Positions 18,929-27,259 of a DNA stretch of 32,018 bases are shown piece by piece; within the stretch, counting starts at the first letter, position 1; each line of letters begins with the position of its first letter. The notes beneath the pieces are model-generated. The model did not search any database and was not told where the DNA came from. It saw only the letters and a program-made list of their open reading frames with translations. Source of the DNA: Flavobacteriales bacterium (GTDB taxonomy: Bacteria > Bacteroidota > Bacteroidia > Flavobacteriales > Flavobacteriaceae); NCBI GenBank assembly GCA_011524915.1, contig WTJH01000033.1, forward strand, positions 1 to 32,018, written 5' to 3'. A program made the translations under genes and the position numbers.

Positions 18929-19288
18929 TCAAATGGCATTAAACGCATTCTTTAAATGCTTGATTTCCCACGATCCCCGAGAAAAATGGAGCGCAATCAC
19001 ATCAAAACGCACTTCCCAATCGATCTGAAATTGGTCCATATAAGCGTTTGTCGCTTCTACCAAATTTTGGATTTTCCGGCGGCTTACAAAAGTCTCTGGA
19101 GCCCCAAAATACAGCTTGGTACGCGCTTTCACTTCCACAATTACTAGAGTTTTATTTTGGGAGGCAATGATGTCTATTTCTTTGTAGCGCCACCGAAAAT
19201 TACGCGCCAAAATTTGATAGTTCTGTTGACGTAGATAATCAACGGCTCTTTGTTCGGCATATTTTCCTAGAGAAGCTGCTTTGGACAT
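18929..19288 (-). CDS. YraN family protein (UPF0102, endonuclease-like)
   Basis: GKYAEQRAVDYLRQQNYQILARNFRWRYKEIDIIASQNKTLVIVEVKAR: the typical G..E..A..YL...G/N...E.DI/IA....VFVEVK pattern. Confidence 0.88.
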   Translation of the reverse strand: MSKAASLGKYAEQRAVDYLRQQNYQILARNFRWRYKEIDIIASQNKTLVIVEVKARTKLYFGAPETFVSRRKIQNLVEATNAYMDQFQIDWEVRFDVIALHFSRGSWEIKHLKNAFNAI

Positions 19289-19345
19289 AAATACGATCTT
19301 AGGGCATTGCTTAAGTTAGGAAAAGTATAAATACTGAAGAAGTCG

Positions 19346-19353
19346 TACTTTTG
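19346..19353 (+). promoter_or_regulatory. Candidate -7 element for metG
   Basis: TACTTTTG matches TAnnTTTG, 15 nt upstream of the ATG at 19369. Confidence 0.45.
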
Positions 19354-19368
19354 GGAAAAATTTTTTGC

Positions 19369-21426
19369 ATGTCCAAAACGGCTTCAAAACTGACAATTAC
19401 TGCAGCACTTCCCTACACGAATGGTCCACTACATATTGGTCATTTGGCTGGGGTATATGTTCCGGCAGATATTTTTGCTCGCTACTGGAGAGCCCAAAAC
19501 AGGGAAGTAGCTTTTATATGTGGAAGTGACGAACACGGTGTCGCCATTTCTATGAAAGCACGAAATGAAGGAATCAGCCCTCAAGAAGTTATCGATACCT
19601 ACGACGGAATCATCCGTAAAGCGTTTCAGGATTTTGGTATTTCTTTTGATAATTATTCCCGAACCTCAAAGCCCGTTCATCACGAGACAGCGCAAGCATT
19701 TTTTAAAACCCTGCATCAAAAAGAAGTCTTTCAAGAAATTACTTCAGAGCAATTATACGATCCTGAAGCTCAAGCCTTTTTAGCCGATCGCTATGTTACG
19801 GGACAATGCCCGCAATGTGGGCATCCCGAAGCCTATGGCGACCAATGCGAAGCCTGTGGAAGCTCCTTAAACGCTACCGAACTCATTCAACCCAAATCCA
19901 CCCTGAGTGGAGCTACACCCGAGCTCAAAGAAACCAAACATTGGTTTTTACCCTTGGACCAATACGAATCCTTTATAGACGAATGGATTATTCAGGGACA
20001 TCGATCCGATTGGAAACCCAATGTATATGGACAAGTCAAGTCTTGGGTGGATAATGGCCTAAAACCCCGTGCCGTGACTCGGGACTTGGACTGGGGTATT
20101 CCTGTTCCTGTGGAGGGTGCCCAAGGAAAGGTGCTCTATGTATGGTTCGACGCGCCAATAGGCTATATCTCTTCTACCAAAGAATGGGCGGAACAGAACG
20201 GAAAAAACTGGGAAGATTATTGGAAAGACCCCCAGACCGAATTGGTTCATTTCATTGGAAAAGACAATATCGTTTTTCATTGTATCATCTTCCCAATCAT
20301 GCTCAAAGCTCATGGCGACTATATTTTACCCGAAAATGTCCCTGCCAATGAGTTTTTAAATCTGGAAGGAAAGAAAATTTCAACCTCTAAAAATTGGGCC
20401 GTTTGGCTCCATGAATACTTGGAAGAATTCCCAGAACAGCAAGATGTGTTGCGCTATGTTTTAACCGCTAATGCCCCTGAAACAAAAGACAATGATTTTA
20501 CTTGGAAGGACTTTCAGACCCGTAACAATAGTGAGTTGGTTGCTATTTATGGAAACTTTGTCAACCGGGTTTTAGTACTTTCCCAAAAATATTATGATGG
20601 AGTAGTCCCCGCAGCAGGAGATTATAAGTCACAAGATACTGCCCTTCTCGAAGCGGTAGGTTTGATGCCCGAAAAAATCGGGCAAGCGATTGAAAAGTAT
20701 CGCTTTCGTGAGGCATCACAAATTTTAATGCAGTTGGCCCGTTTAGGCAACAAGTATTTGGCAGATGAAGAGCCTTGGAAACAAATCAAAACCGATGCTG
20801 TTCGGGTGCAAACCATTATGCATACCGCCCTTCAAGTGACAGCAGCCTTGGCCGTATTAAGCGAACCCTTTTTACCGCATACCACTCAAAAACTCAAAAA
20901 AATGCTTCATTTGGATGCTCTTGGGTTGGACTGGCAAAACATCGCTACCGCACAAGAACTCCTCCCGAAAGATCACCAATTGGGGGAAGTCCAACTGTTG
21001 TTCCAAAGAATCGAAGATGCTTCTATTGAAGCACAAATTCAAAAATTGGAAACCACCCAAAACGATACAACTGCTATGACTTTTGAACCCCAAAAAGAAA
21101 GCATCCCCTTCGACACCTTTGAGGCTCTAGACCTACGAGTGGGTGAAATCAAAACTGCTCAAAGAGTCCCCAAAACAGATAAGCTTATGCAAATGGAGGT
21201 CGATTTAGGATACGAACAAAGAACCATAGTATCTGGAATTGCACAACACTTCGATGCCGCATCTTTAATCGGAAAAAAAGTAAGTGTGGTGGCGAATTTA
21301 GCCCCTCGGAAAATCCGCGGAGTGCAAAGCCAAGGGATGTTATTGCTCGCGGAGGACGCAGAAGGCCAATTGATTTTTATGAGTCCGGAAGACTCTAACC
21401 TACCTAACGGTGCAGTGATTCGGTAG
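19369..21426 (+). CDS. metG: Methionyl-tRNA synthetase with C-terminal EMAP/Trbp111-type tRNA-binding domain
   Basis: TAALPYTNGPLHIGHLAGVYVPADIFARY, zinc knuckle CPQCG...CEACG, KKISTSKNWAVW (KMSKS-type), C-terminal FEALDLRVGEIKTAQRVPKTDKLMQMEVDLG. ATG at 19369. Confidence 0.97.
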   Translation: MSKTASKLTITAALPYTNGPLHIGHLAGVYVPADIFARYWRAQNREVAFICGSDEHGVAISMKARNEGISPQEVIDTYDGIIRKAFQDFGISFDNYSRTSKPVHHETAQAFFKTLHQKEVFQEITSEQLYDPEAQAFLADRYVTGQCPQCGHPEAYGDQCEACGSSLNATELIQPKSTLSGATPELKETKHWFLPLDQYESFIDEWIIQGHRSDWKPNVYGQVKSWVDNGLKPRAVTRDLDWGIPVPVEGAQGKVLYVWFDAPIGYISSTKEWAEQNGKNWEDYWKDPQTELVHFIGKDNIVFHCIIFPIMLKAHGDYILPENVPANEFLNLEGKKISTSKNWAVWLHEYLEEFPEQQDVLRYVLTANAPETKDNDFTWKDFQTRNNSELVAIYGNFVNRVLVLSQKYYDGVVPAAGDYKSQDTALLEAVGLMPEKIGQAIEKYRFREASQILMQLARLGNKYLADEEPWKQIKTDAVRVQTIMHTALQVTAALAVLSEPFLPHTTQKLKKMLHLDALGLDWQNIATAQELLPKDHQLGEVQLLFQRIEDASIEAQIQKLETTQNDTTAMTFEPQKESIPFDTFEALDLRVGEIKTAQRVPKTDKLMQMEVDLGYEQRTIVSGIAQHFDAASLIGKKVSVVANLAPRKIRGVQSQGMLLLAEDAEGQLIFMSPEDSNLPNGAVIR

Positions 21427-21427
21427 A

Positions 21428-22330
21428 ATGCTTCCGATAGCTTTTGATCCGACCTATGTTTTGCAATTGCCAGAAGGGCATCGGTTCCCTATGGATAAAT
21501 ACGAGCTTTTACCTCAGCAATTGTTGCATGAAGGCTCTTGCGAACCCACTGATTTTTTTATTCCTAAAACCGCTTCGCTTGATGATATTCTAAGAACTCA
21601 TGACTCTTCTTATGTTCAGCGGTTAACAGAAGGATCCTTGGATAAGAGTGAAATCAGAAAAATAGGTTTCCCCTGGTCTCCGGCCATGGTTGCACGTGAA
21701 TTTCTGATCGCCGGAGGAACCATTGAGGCCGTCCAATTGGCACAGATCCATGGGATTGCTATGAATATTGCGGGAGGCACACATCATGCCTATCCCAGTC
21801 ATGGAGAGGCCTTTTGTATGCTGAACGATCAGGCCATTGCAGCCCATTGGCTTTTGGCGCATCAAAAAGCCCAAAAAATACTGATCTTGGATCTGGATGT
21901 CCATCAAGGAAATGGAACGGCAGTAATCTTTCAGAACCATCCGGCCGTGTACACCTGTTCTGTTCATGGAGCTAAAAACTACCCCTTCCGAAAAGAAAAA
22001 AGCGACTTGGATATCGGTCTGGAAGACCAAACCTCTGACGAAGCTTATCTAAATATAGTAGATGGTCTACTCCCCAAGCTATGGGAAGAAGTCAAGCCTG
22101 ATTTTGTGTTTTACCTCAGCGGAGTGGACGTATTGGCATCCGATAAATTGGGCCGTTTAGGATTAAGCATCGAGGGGTGTAAACTCCGCGACCAAAAGGT
22201 ACTTGAATTCTTTTGGCGCAAAAATATTCCCCTAAGTTGCAGTATGGGTGGAGGCTATTCTCCAGACATTAAACATATTGTGGAAGCTCATGCCAATACC
22301 TACAGAATTGCCAAAGCACTAACAGACTAA
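21428..22330 (+). CDS. Histone deacetylase family protein (AcuC/HDAC-like)
   Basis: GGTHHAYPSHGEAFCMLNDQAIAA, ILDLDVHQGNGTAVIF, FYLSGVDVLASDKLGRLGLS, GGGYSPDI. Confidence 0.92.
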   Translation: MLPIAFDPTYVLQLPEGHRFPMDKYELLPQQLLHEGSCEPTDFFIPKTASLDDILRTHDSSYVQRLTEGSLDKSEIRKIGFPWSPAMVAREFLIAGGTIEAVQLAQIHGIAMNIAGGTHHAYPSHGEAFCMLNDQAIAAHWLLAHQKAQKILILDLDVHQGNGTAVIFQNHPAVYTCSVHGAKNYPFRKEKSDLDIGLEDQTSDEAYLNIVDGLLPKLWEEVKPDFVFYLSGVDVLASDKLGRLGLSIEGCKLRDQKVLEFFWRKNIPLSCSMGGGYSPDIKHIVEAHANTYRIAKALTD

Positions 22331-22332
22331 AT

Positions 22333-22794
22333 CTACCAAGTCTGGCTTTTCATATTTAGGGCTGCAATAACAATATCTTTCCGGCTCACCTGCCCTACTA
22401 ATTTATTGTTTTGTAGGACGGGAAACCGTCGTCGACTGGTTTTGGAAAAACGATCCGCAGCTTCAAAAATACTTAGACCTGCATCTACCGTGTCTACCTC
22501 TGAAGACATAAAATTGGCTACGGATTTATCCAAGATCGGCATATTGAAATAGCGACTTTCGGAAATCTGCTTCATACAATCGGCTTCTGAAATCACGCCA
22601 ATCAATTGACCCGCTTCATTGACTACTGGACCTCCAGATATTCGATGTTTGACAAAGGCACGCATCACTTCATGGATGGTCTGTTCTGGTGTAAAAACAA
22701 CCAAATTTCGAGTCATAATATCGGACACCAAAAAGCTTTTTGCTCGCTGTCGGGTGGGTTTAACTTTTGCTGCTATAAAATTCTTAATCGGCAT
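22333..22794 (-). CDS. CBS-domain protein
   Basis: Two CBS-like repeats: VSDIMTRNLVVFTPEQTIHEVMRAFVKHRISGGPVVNEAGQLIGVISEADCMK and VANFMSSEVDTVDAGLSIFEAADRFSKTSRRRFPVLQNNKLVGQVSRKDIV. Confidence 0.92.
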   Translation of the reverse strand: MPIKNFIAAKVKPTRQRAKSFLVSDIMTRNLVVFTPEQTIHEVMRAFVKHRISGGPVVNEAGQLIGVISEADCMKQISESRYFNMPILDKSVANFMSSEVDTVDAGLSIFEAADRFSKTSRRRFPVLQNNKLVGQVSRKDIVIAALNMKSQTW

Positions 22795-22898
22795 GGTTCT
22801 ATGATTTTAAATTAATATAATCATAATTCATCAAAATTCCAATTATTTTTTTGTCATATTCTACATTTATATGCTTAATTATTTATTATTTCGCAGCA

Positions 22899-23705
22899 AT
22901 GCAAGCACAAAAAATTGGGGTCATTGGTTGTGGATGGTTGGGAACAGCCTTAGCAAAAGAACTGATTTCTCAAGAGTATCAGGTTTTGGGATCTACAACC
23001 CAAAAAATTAAATTGAAGGCCTTAAAGGCATCCAATATAGAGGCGGTTTTACTCGAATTTGATCCCTCAGGAATACAAGGTCCCCTAGATCCTTTTCTGG
23101 ATTGTACAGCCCTGGTAATCGGCATTCCTCCAAAACTGAGAAAAAAATCTCCTGCGGAATACCTAAAGATCGTATCCGTATTATCGGAGGGTTTAAAAAG
23201 CTATACTGGCCAACTGATTTTTTTAAGTTCTACAGCTGTGTATTCAGGAAAAGAGGGTTTGTGCTTGGCGCAAGAACTGTTCAAGGCAGAAAATCAAAGG
23301 GCTGAGTCGCTATTGGAGGCCGAAACACAAATCCGCCACAACTTTCCACAAGCACTCATTTTACGTTTGGGAGGGCTCATGGGCCCCCAAAGACACCCCA
23401 TCCGTCAGTTGGAAGGAAAGACATTACTCAACCCCGAAAGCCGAATCAATTTTATCCATCAAAAAGATGCTGTGGCAGCAATTATCCATAGTATAAAACA
23501 TTCGGTATCCGCTTCTGTGTATAATCTGGTAGGTCCAGATCATCCTAAAAGAGGGGAATATTATCCGAAAATGGCAGATCGCTTTGGCTTTAAGAGCCCG
23601 AGATTTGGAGATCAAATCGAAAACATCAGAATTGTTGATCATTCAGCTTTTTGTCTCGATACCGGATTTGAATATCAAATCACTGACCTATTTCGTCTGG
23701 ATTAA
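22899..23705 (+). CDS. NAD(P)-binding SDR/epimerase-like protein (YeeZ-like)
   Basis: KIGVIGCGWLGTALAKELISQEYQVLGSTT dinucleotide fold, LIFLSSTAVY, ALILRLGGLMGPQRHP. ATG at 22899. Confidence 0.78.
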   Translation: MQAQKIGVIGCGWLGTALAKELISQEYQVLGSTTQKIKLKALKASNIEAVLLEFDPSGIQGPLDPFLDCTALVIGIPPKLRKKSPAEYLKIVSVLSEGLKSYTGQLIFLSSTAVYSGKEGLCLAQELFKAENQRAESLLEAETQIRHNFPQALILRLGGLMGPQRHPIRQLEGKTLLNPESRINFIHQKDAVAAIIHSIKHSVSASVYNLVGPDHPKRGEYYPKMADRFGFKSPRFGDQIENIRIVDHSAFCLDTGFEYQITDLFRLD

Positions 23706-24192
23706 GATCCAAAGTAGAAGAAGCTGTATCTATGCTTTCCAAACGGTTGTGAAGCGCTCGAACGGCTGTATACAGTTGTTCTAGTGACGAATGCAATAGG
23801 GTACTATCGCTTTTAAAGGCTGCGTATCGGGCTTGCATAATCATGGTATGCATAACTTTCATACGACCGCGGATAGGAGCCTGCTCATAGCTCAGCGGAA
23901 AGGGTTTTTTGATGATTTGTAGGCTTTGCTTTTCCAAGTCAATTAAAAATACATCTAAGCCCTCGGGACGCAATTGTTCCAAATTCCGCAGCTTGGAATA
24001 CAGTTCTATATATTCGGGCCAAACGGGTTTTTGCTGTGTTGTAAAAAAGGTGCTATCGACCGCTGCTAATTTTTCTAAAGAAGGCAGTTGCAAACGGGGC
24101 TTTTCTGCAGGCTTAGTCTTAGATTGCTCCGATGGAGACTGACAGCTCCAAAAAACAAAAAAGCACAGTAAAAATCGAATATAAACGTTCAT
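23680..24192 (-). CDS. Hypothetical lipoprotein
   Basis: Start MNVYIRFLLCFFVFWSCQSPSEQ: hydrophobic signal peptide ending in a lipobox-like Cys. Lies 8 bp downstream of the cruF-like gene. Confidence 0.65.
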   Translation of the reverse strand: MNVYIRFLLCFFVFWSCQSPSEQSKTKPAEKPRLQLPSLEKLAAVDSTFFTTQQKPVWPEYIELYSKLRNLEQLRPEGLDVFLIDLEKQSLQIIKKPFPLSYEQAPIRGRMKVMHTMIMQARYAAFKSDSTLLHSSLEQLYTAVRALHNRLESIDTASSTLDLNPDEIGQ

Positions 24193-24200
24193 AAAAATCT

Positions 24201-24845
24201 TTAAGCGGAAAAGATACGCATCAGCAAAATTAAAAAGAATAGCACTTGTAGGGTGTACAAGTTTACGGCATATAAAAAAGGAGGCTTTAAGCGAAGGAAT
24301 TGAAAGAGTACATGTAGAGGTAAAGCCACTAAAGCCCAACCGAAATAGTTCTGTAGGGGTGCTGTTCCCCCTTTAAACTCCCAAAAATCCAATACGGGAG
24401 CCATGGGCTCGATCAAAAGGTCTAAAAAGAGCATTAAACCCACCCCCAAAAGGACACGCCCCCAGATGGACTCTACCATTTCGGTGGCTATGATTCCTGT
24501 AATTACCGTTAGCATACTCCAATTGATTCCTATAAACCAGGGAACTCCTTTCCAATGGGGTCCTAGGGCACCTCCATAGACATAGTCTCCAAAAATAAGT
24601 CCGTAGTTTACACCCAAATATTCCGATAACATTCCTGCTGTAAAGGCAGCCAAATAGACCCAAATAATTTTTGGTGTTTGAAAGGTACACCAAATCAACA
24701 AGGCAAAACTAATTCCAAGATTGAGGGGAGTGGCACTTACAAACCATTCGGCATCTCCATAAATAATCCCTAAAATTCCACTTAAATGAAATAGCCAAAT
24801 CAGAAAGATGGCCACATGAGTTTTCGAAATTTGAGTCCTATTCAT
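24201..24845 (-). CDS. Carotenoid biosynthesis integral membrane protein (CruF / DUF422-like hydratase)
   Basis: Multi-TM protein with EYLGVNYGLIFGDYVYGGALGPHWKGVPWFIGINW and LFLDLLIEPMAP. Directly downstream of a CrtD-like gene. Confidence 0.82.
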   Translation of the reverse strand: MNRTQISKTHVAIFLIWLFHLSGILGIIYGDAEWFVSATPLNLGISFALLIWCTFQTPKIIWVYLAAFTAGMLSEYLGVNYGLIFGDYVYGGALGPHWKGVPWFIGINWSMLTVITGIIATEMVESIWGRVLLGVGLMLFLDLLIEPMAPVLDFWEFKGGTAPLQNYFGWALVALPLHVLFQFLRLKPPFLYAVNLYTLQVLFFLILLMRIFSA

Positions 24846-24851
24846 CGGAAG

Positions 24852-26315
24852 CTATGGGATTAAATCGGCTGTGATTTTGGCTGAAAGTAAACACAAAGGA
24901 ATACCTCCCCCCGGATGAACACTGCCCCCACAAAAGTATAGGTTTTTCAATTGCCGACTAAAATTGGGATGACGTAAAAATGCGGCCATAGCATTATTGC
25001 TGGAGGCCCCATAAAGGGCTCCAAGATAGGATTGGGTTTTTTCCTGAATTAAAGGGGGAGTTAAGACCGTTTCTGTACGGATAAATGAGGCTACAGAAAC
25101 CCCTAAAATTTGTTCTACTTTGGCCAAAACTCTTGTCCGTAGTTGGGTCACGAGCTCATCCCAATCCTGCCCATGATCGGCAGGGGTATTGATCATAACA
25201 AACCAGTTTTCGCCCCCTTCGGGAGCGTCTTCAGGAACGTCTTTGGAACTAATATTGATATATACCGTTGGATCTTCGGCAATATTGCGCTCCTTAAATA
25301 TCTGTTGAAACTCTTGCTTGTAGTCTTCAGAAAATAGAATGTTGTGCAAGTCTAATTCTGGAAAATTGCGTTCCACTCCCCAATAAAAAATAACCGCTGA
25401 ACTGGATCGTTCCTGTTTTAAAATGTGTTCTGGAGCTTTCAGCTCTGGCAGCAGCCGCTTGTAGGTTGGGAAAATATCCATATTTGAAATGACAAGGTCT
25501 GCCGGAAAAAAAGCAGTGGCTGTCTGCACTCCAGTAGCACGATTGCCCTCGGTTCGAATGGCTTGAACTGCTGAGTTAAAGTTGAATTGTACTCCCATTC
25601 GCTTCGCTAATTGATAGACGGCTTCTGTAATCTGAACCATTCCCCCTTCGGGGATAAACGTCCCGTAGGCCTGTTCTAAATGCTGAACGAGCGTCATCAT
25701 TCCAGAGGTTTGATAGGGATCGGAACCGTTGTAGGTTGCAAAGCGATCAAAAAACTGAACCAAATGAGGTTCTTTTAATTGTTTTTGATTGGTCCGATGC
25801 AAACTGGATAAGAGATCGTATCGATGTAGGTTTGCTAAAGCTTTGAGCGTATCGGCACTCAAAAGCGTACTTTTTTTATGGAGCGACTTCTCTAAAAAAA
25901 GTGGAGCTGTCCTATCGTACTTTCGTTGGGCCCTTTTGAGGTACTTTTTTAATCGATCTTGAGGGACTTGGAGTTTGGTCTCCACTTCCGCTGCAAATTT
26001 TTCGGGGTCTCCATAAGCGGTTAAGCGGGTGCTATCGGGCCAGAAATATTGACACGCAATCTCTTTCTTTTTATAATTGAAATGATCTCGAGGATTTTCT
26101 CCTACCAATTCAAAAAGCGCATCGACAAAGTGAGGCATGGTAAATAAAGAAGGACCTGCATCGAATCGATACCCTTGATCTTCAAAAGCACTGAGTTTTC
26201 CTCCCGGATAGGGGTTTGTTTCGAAAACCTCGACTGTATATCCTTTATGCGCTAAACGAACACTAGTGGCTAAGCCCCCAATTCCAGCCCCGATGACGAT
26301 GGCGCGTTTACTCAT
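24852..26315 (-). CDS. crtD: Carotenoid desaturase of the CrtI/CrtD family (1-hydroxycarotenoid 3,4-desaturase-like)
   Basis: RAIVIGAGIGGLATSVRLAHKGYTVEVFETNPYPGGKLSAFEDQGYRFDAGPSLFTMP and C-terminal NLYFCGGSVHPGGGIPLCLLSAKITADLI. CrtD assignment leans on the cruF/crtA neighbours. Confidence 0.75.
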   Translation of the reverse strand: MSKRAIVIGAGIGGLATSVRLAHKGYTVEVFETNPYPGGKLSAFEDQGYRFDAGPSLFTMPHFVDALFELVGENPRDHFNYKKKEIACQYFWPDSTRLTAYGDPEKFAAEVETKLQVPQDRLKKYLKRAQRKYDRTAPLFLEKSLHKKSTLLSADTLKALANLHRYDLLSSLHRTNQKQLKEPHLVQFFDRFATYNGSDPYQTSGMMTLVQHLEQAYGTFIPEGGMVQITEAVYQLAKRMGVQFNFNSAVQAIRTEGNRATGVQTATAFFPADLVISNMDIFPTYKRLLPELKAPEHILKQERSSSAVIFYWGVERNFPELDLHNILFSEDYKQEFQQIFKERNIAEDPTVYINISSKDVPEDAPEGGENWFVMINTPADHGQDWDELVTQLRTRVLAKVEQILGVSVASFIRTETVLTPPLIQEKTQSYLGALYGASSNNAMAAFLRHPNFSRQLKNLYFCGGSVHPGGGIPLCLLSAKITADLIP

Positions 26316-26317
26316 GT

Positions 26318-26992
26318 TCAGTCATTTTTTTGAATGTCTGAAATTACAATAAAGCGGGCAAAAAGGTCTTCCTTATACCAACGGTTTTTACGCGTCTTTT
26401 TGACGATAGTGGCATGTGCATGGTCTTTATAAGCAAACTGCTTAACCGCCTCAAAATTTTCCCAGATGCTTAAAGTCGCTTGTTGAATAAATGGCCATTC
26501 CCCAATTCCCTTATAATATAAGACTCCTTTAGCCTTTTTGATAGCCGTACTGGCTTGAGGAACGGCTGTCCAGAAATCTAAGAGTCGTTGCCATCGCAAG
26601 GTCGCTCGAGTAACTACTGCCACGGGACCTTGAGCTTTATCGGCCTGTGGATCGCGAGCCGATGTAAAGGGGTCTTGCCCATCCCATTGCCCATGACTGT
26701 GGACCGGTTGTAGGACTAAGGTTCTGTAGGTTTCGCTTTTTTCGATCTGTTTTTGAAAAGCTGGACTGTGTTTAAAAAAATGATCCGCCTCTTTTTGAGA
26801 ATCCCAATGAGCTAATAAAGCGTAGGTCTTAAAATCGGGACGCAAACTAAATCCGGCTCCACCGCCCGTACCCATCATTTTAAAAAAACGAAGACCAGAA
26901 GTGTCTCGAATGGCTCTTGGAAAAATCCCCATTTGTGTAAAGGCCCACCAAAGATTTTGTTTAAAATGAAAAAAAGTAACGGTGGTAATCAT
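26318..26992 (-). CDS. Spheroidene monooxygenase-like protein (CrtA family)
   Basis: GLRFFKMMGTGGGAGFSLRPDFKTYALLAHWDSQKEADHFF resembles the CrtA signature. 2 bp upstream of the crtD-like gene. Confidence 0.72.
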   Translation of the reverse strand: MITTVTFFHFKQNLWWAFTQMGIFPRAIRDTSGLRFFKMMGTGGGAGFSLRPDFKTYALLAHWDSQKEADHFFKHSPAFQKQIEKSETYRTLVLQPVHSHGQWDGQDPFTSARDPQADKAQGPVAVVTRATLRWQRLLDFWTAVPQASTAIKKAKGVLYYKGIGEWPFIQQATLSIWENFEAVKQFAYKDHAHATIVKKTRKNRWYKEDLFARFIVISDIQKND

Positions 26993-27012
26993 GGTTTCGT
27001 TTGTTTTGTAAA

Positions 27013-27069
27013 AACGCCTCTGCTTGAGGATTTTAGAATTTGACTTATGGAAGAAGCAGCAGAGGCGTT
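27013..27069 (-). repeat. 12 bp perfect inverted repeat (33 nt loop) in the crtA/crtI intergenic region, followed by T5 on the minus strand
   Basis: aacgcctctgct (27013-27024) and agcagaggcgtt (27058-27069). Minus strand reads AACGCCTCTGCT-33nt-AGCAGAGGCGTTTTT. Confidence 0.8.
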
Positions 27070-27084
27070 AGAAACCAAATTGAA

Positions 27085-27099
27085 TTTAAACTGTTTAAA
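27085..27099. repeat. Palindrome TTTAAAC-T-GTTTAAA
   Basis: 7 bp perfect arms with a 1 bp centre. Further TTAAAC half-sites at 27135-27140 and 27167-27172. Confidence 0.7.
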
Positions 27100-27259
27100 G
27101 ATATTAAAAATTTATTACACAAAACAAGTTTTTATTAAACAAATATTTAATTTATTTTTGAAAAGGTTAAACAATATAACCGAAAACGAAACATTACAAG
27201 AACAATTTTACCTCCATTATACAGTCATTTAGCCCTGTATAACGACTATCTTAGCCCAC

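Noticed and set aside
27047-27232. 61 aa plus-strand ORF in the crtA/crtI intergenic region
   Set aside because: AT-rich low-complexity translation, overlaps the inverted repeat and palindrome, no family resemblance.
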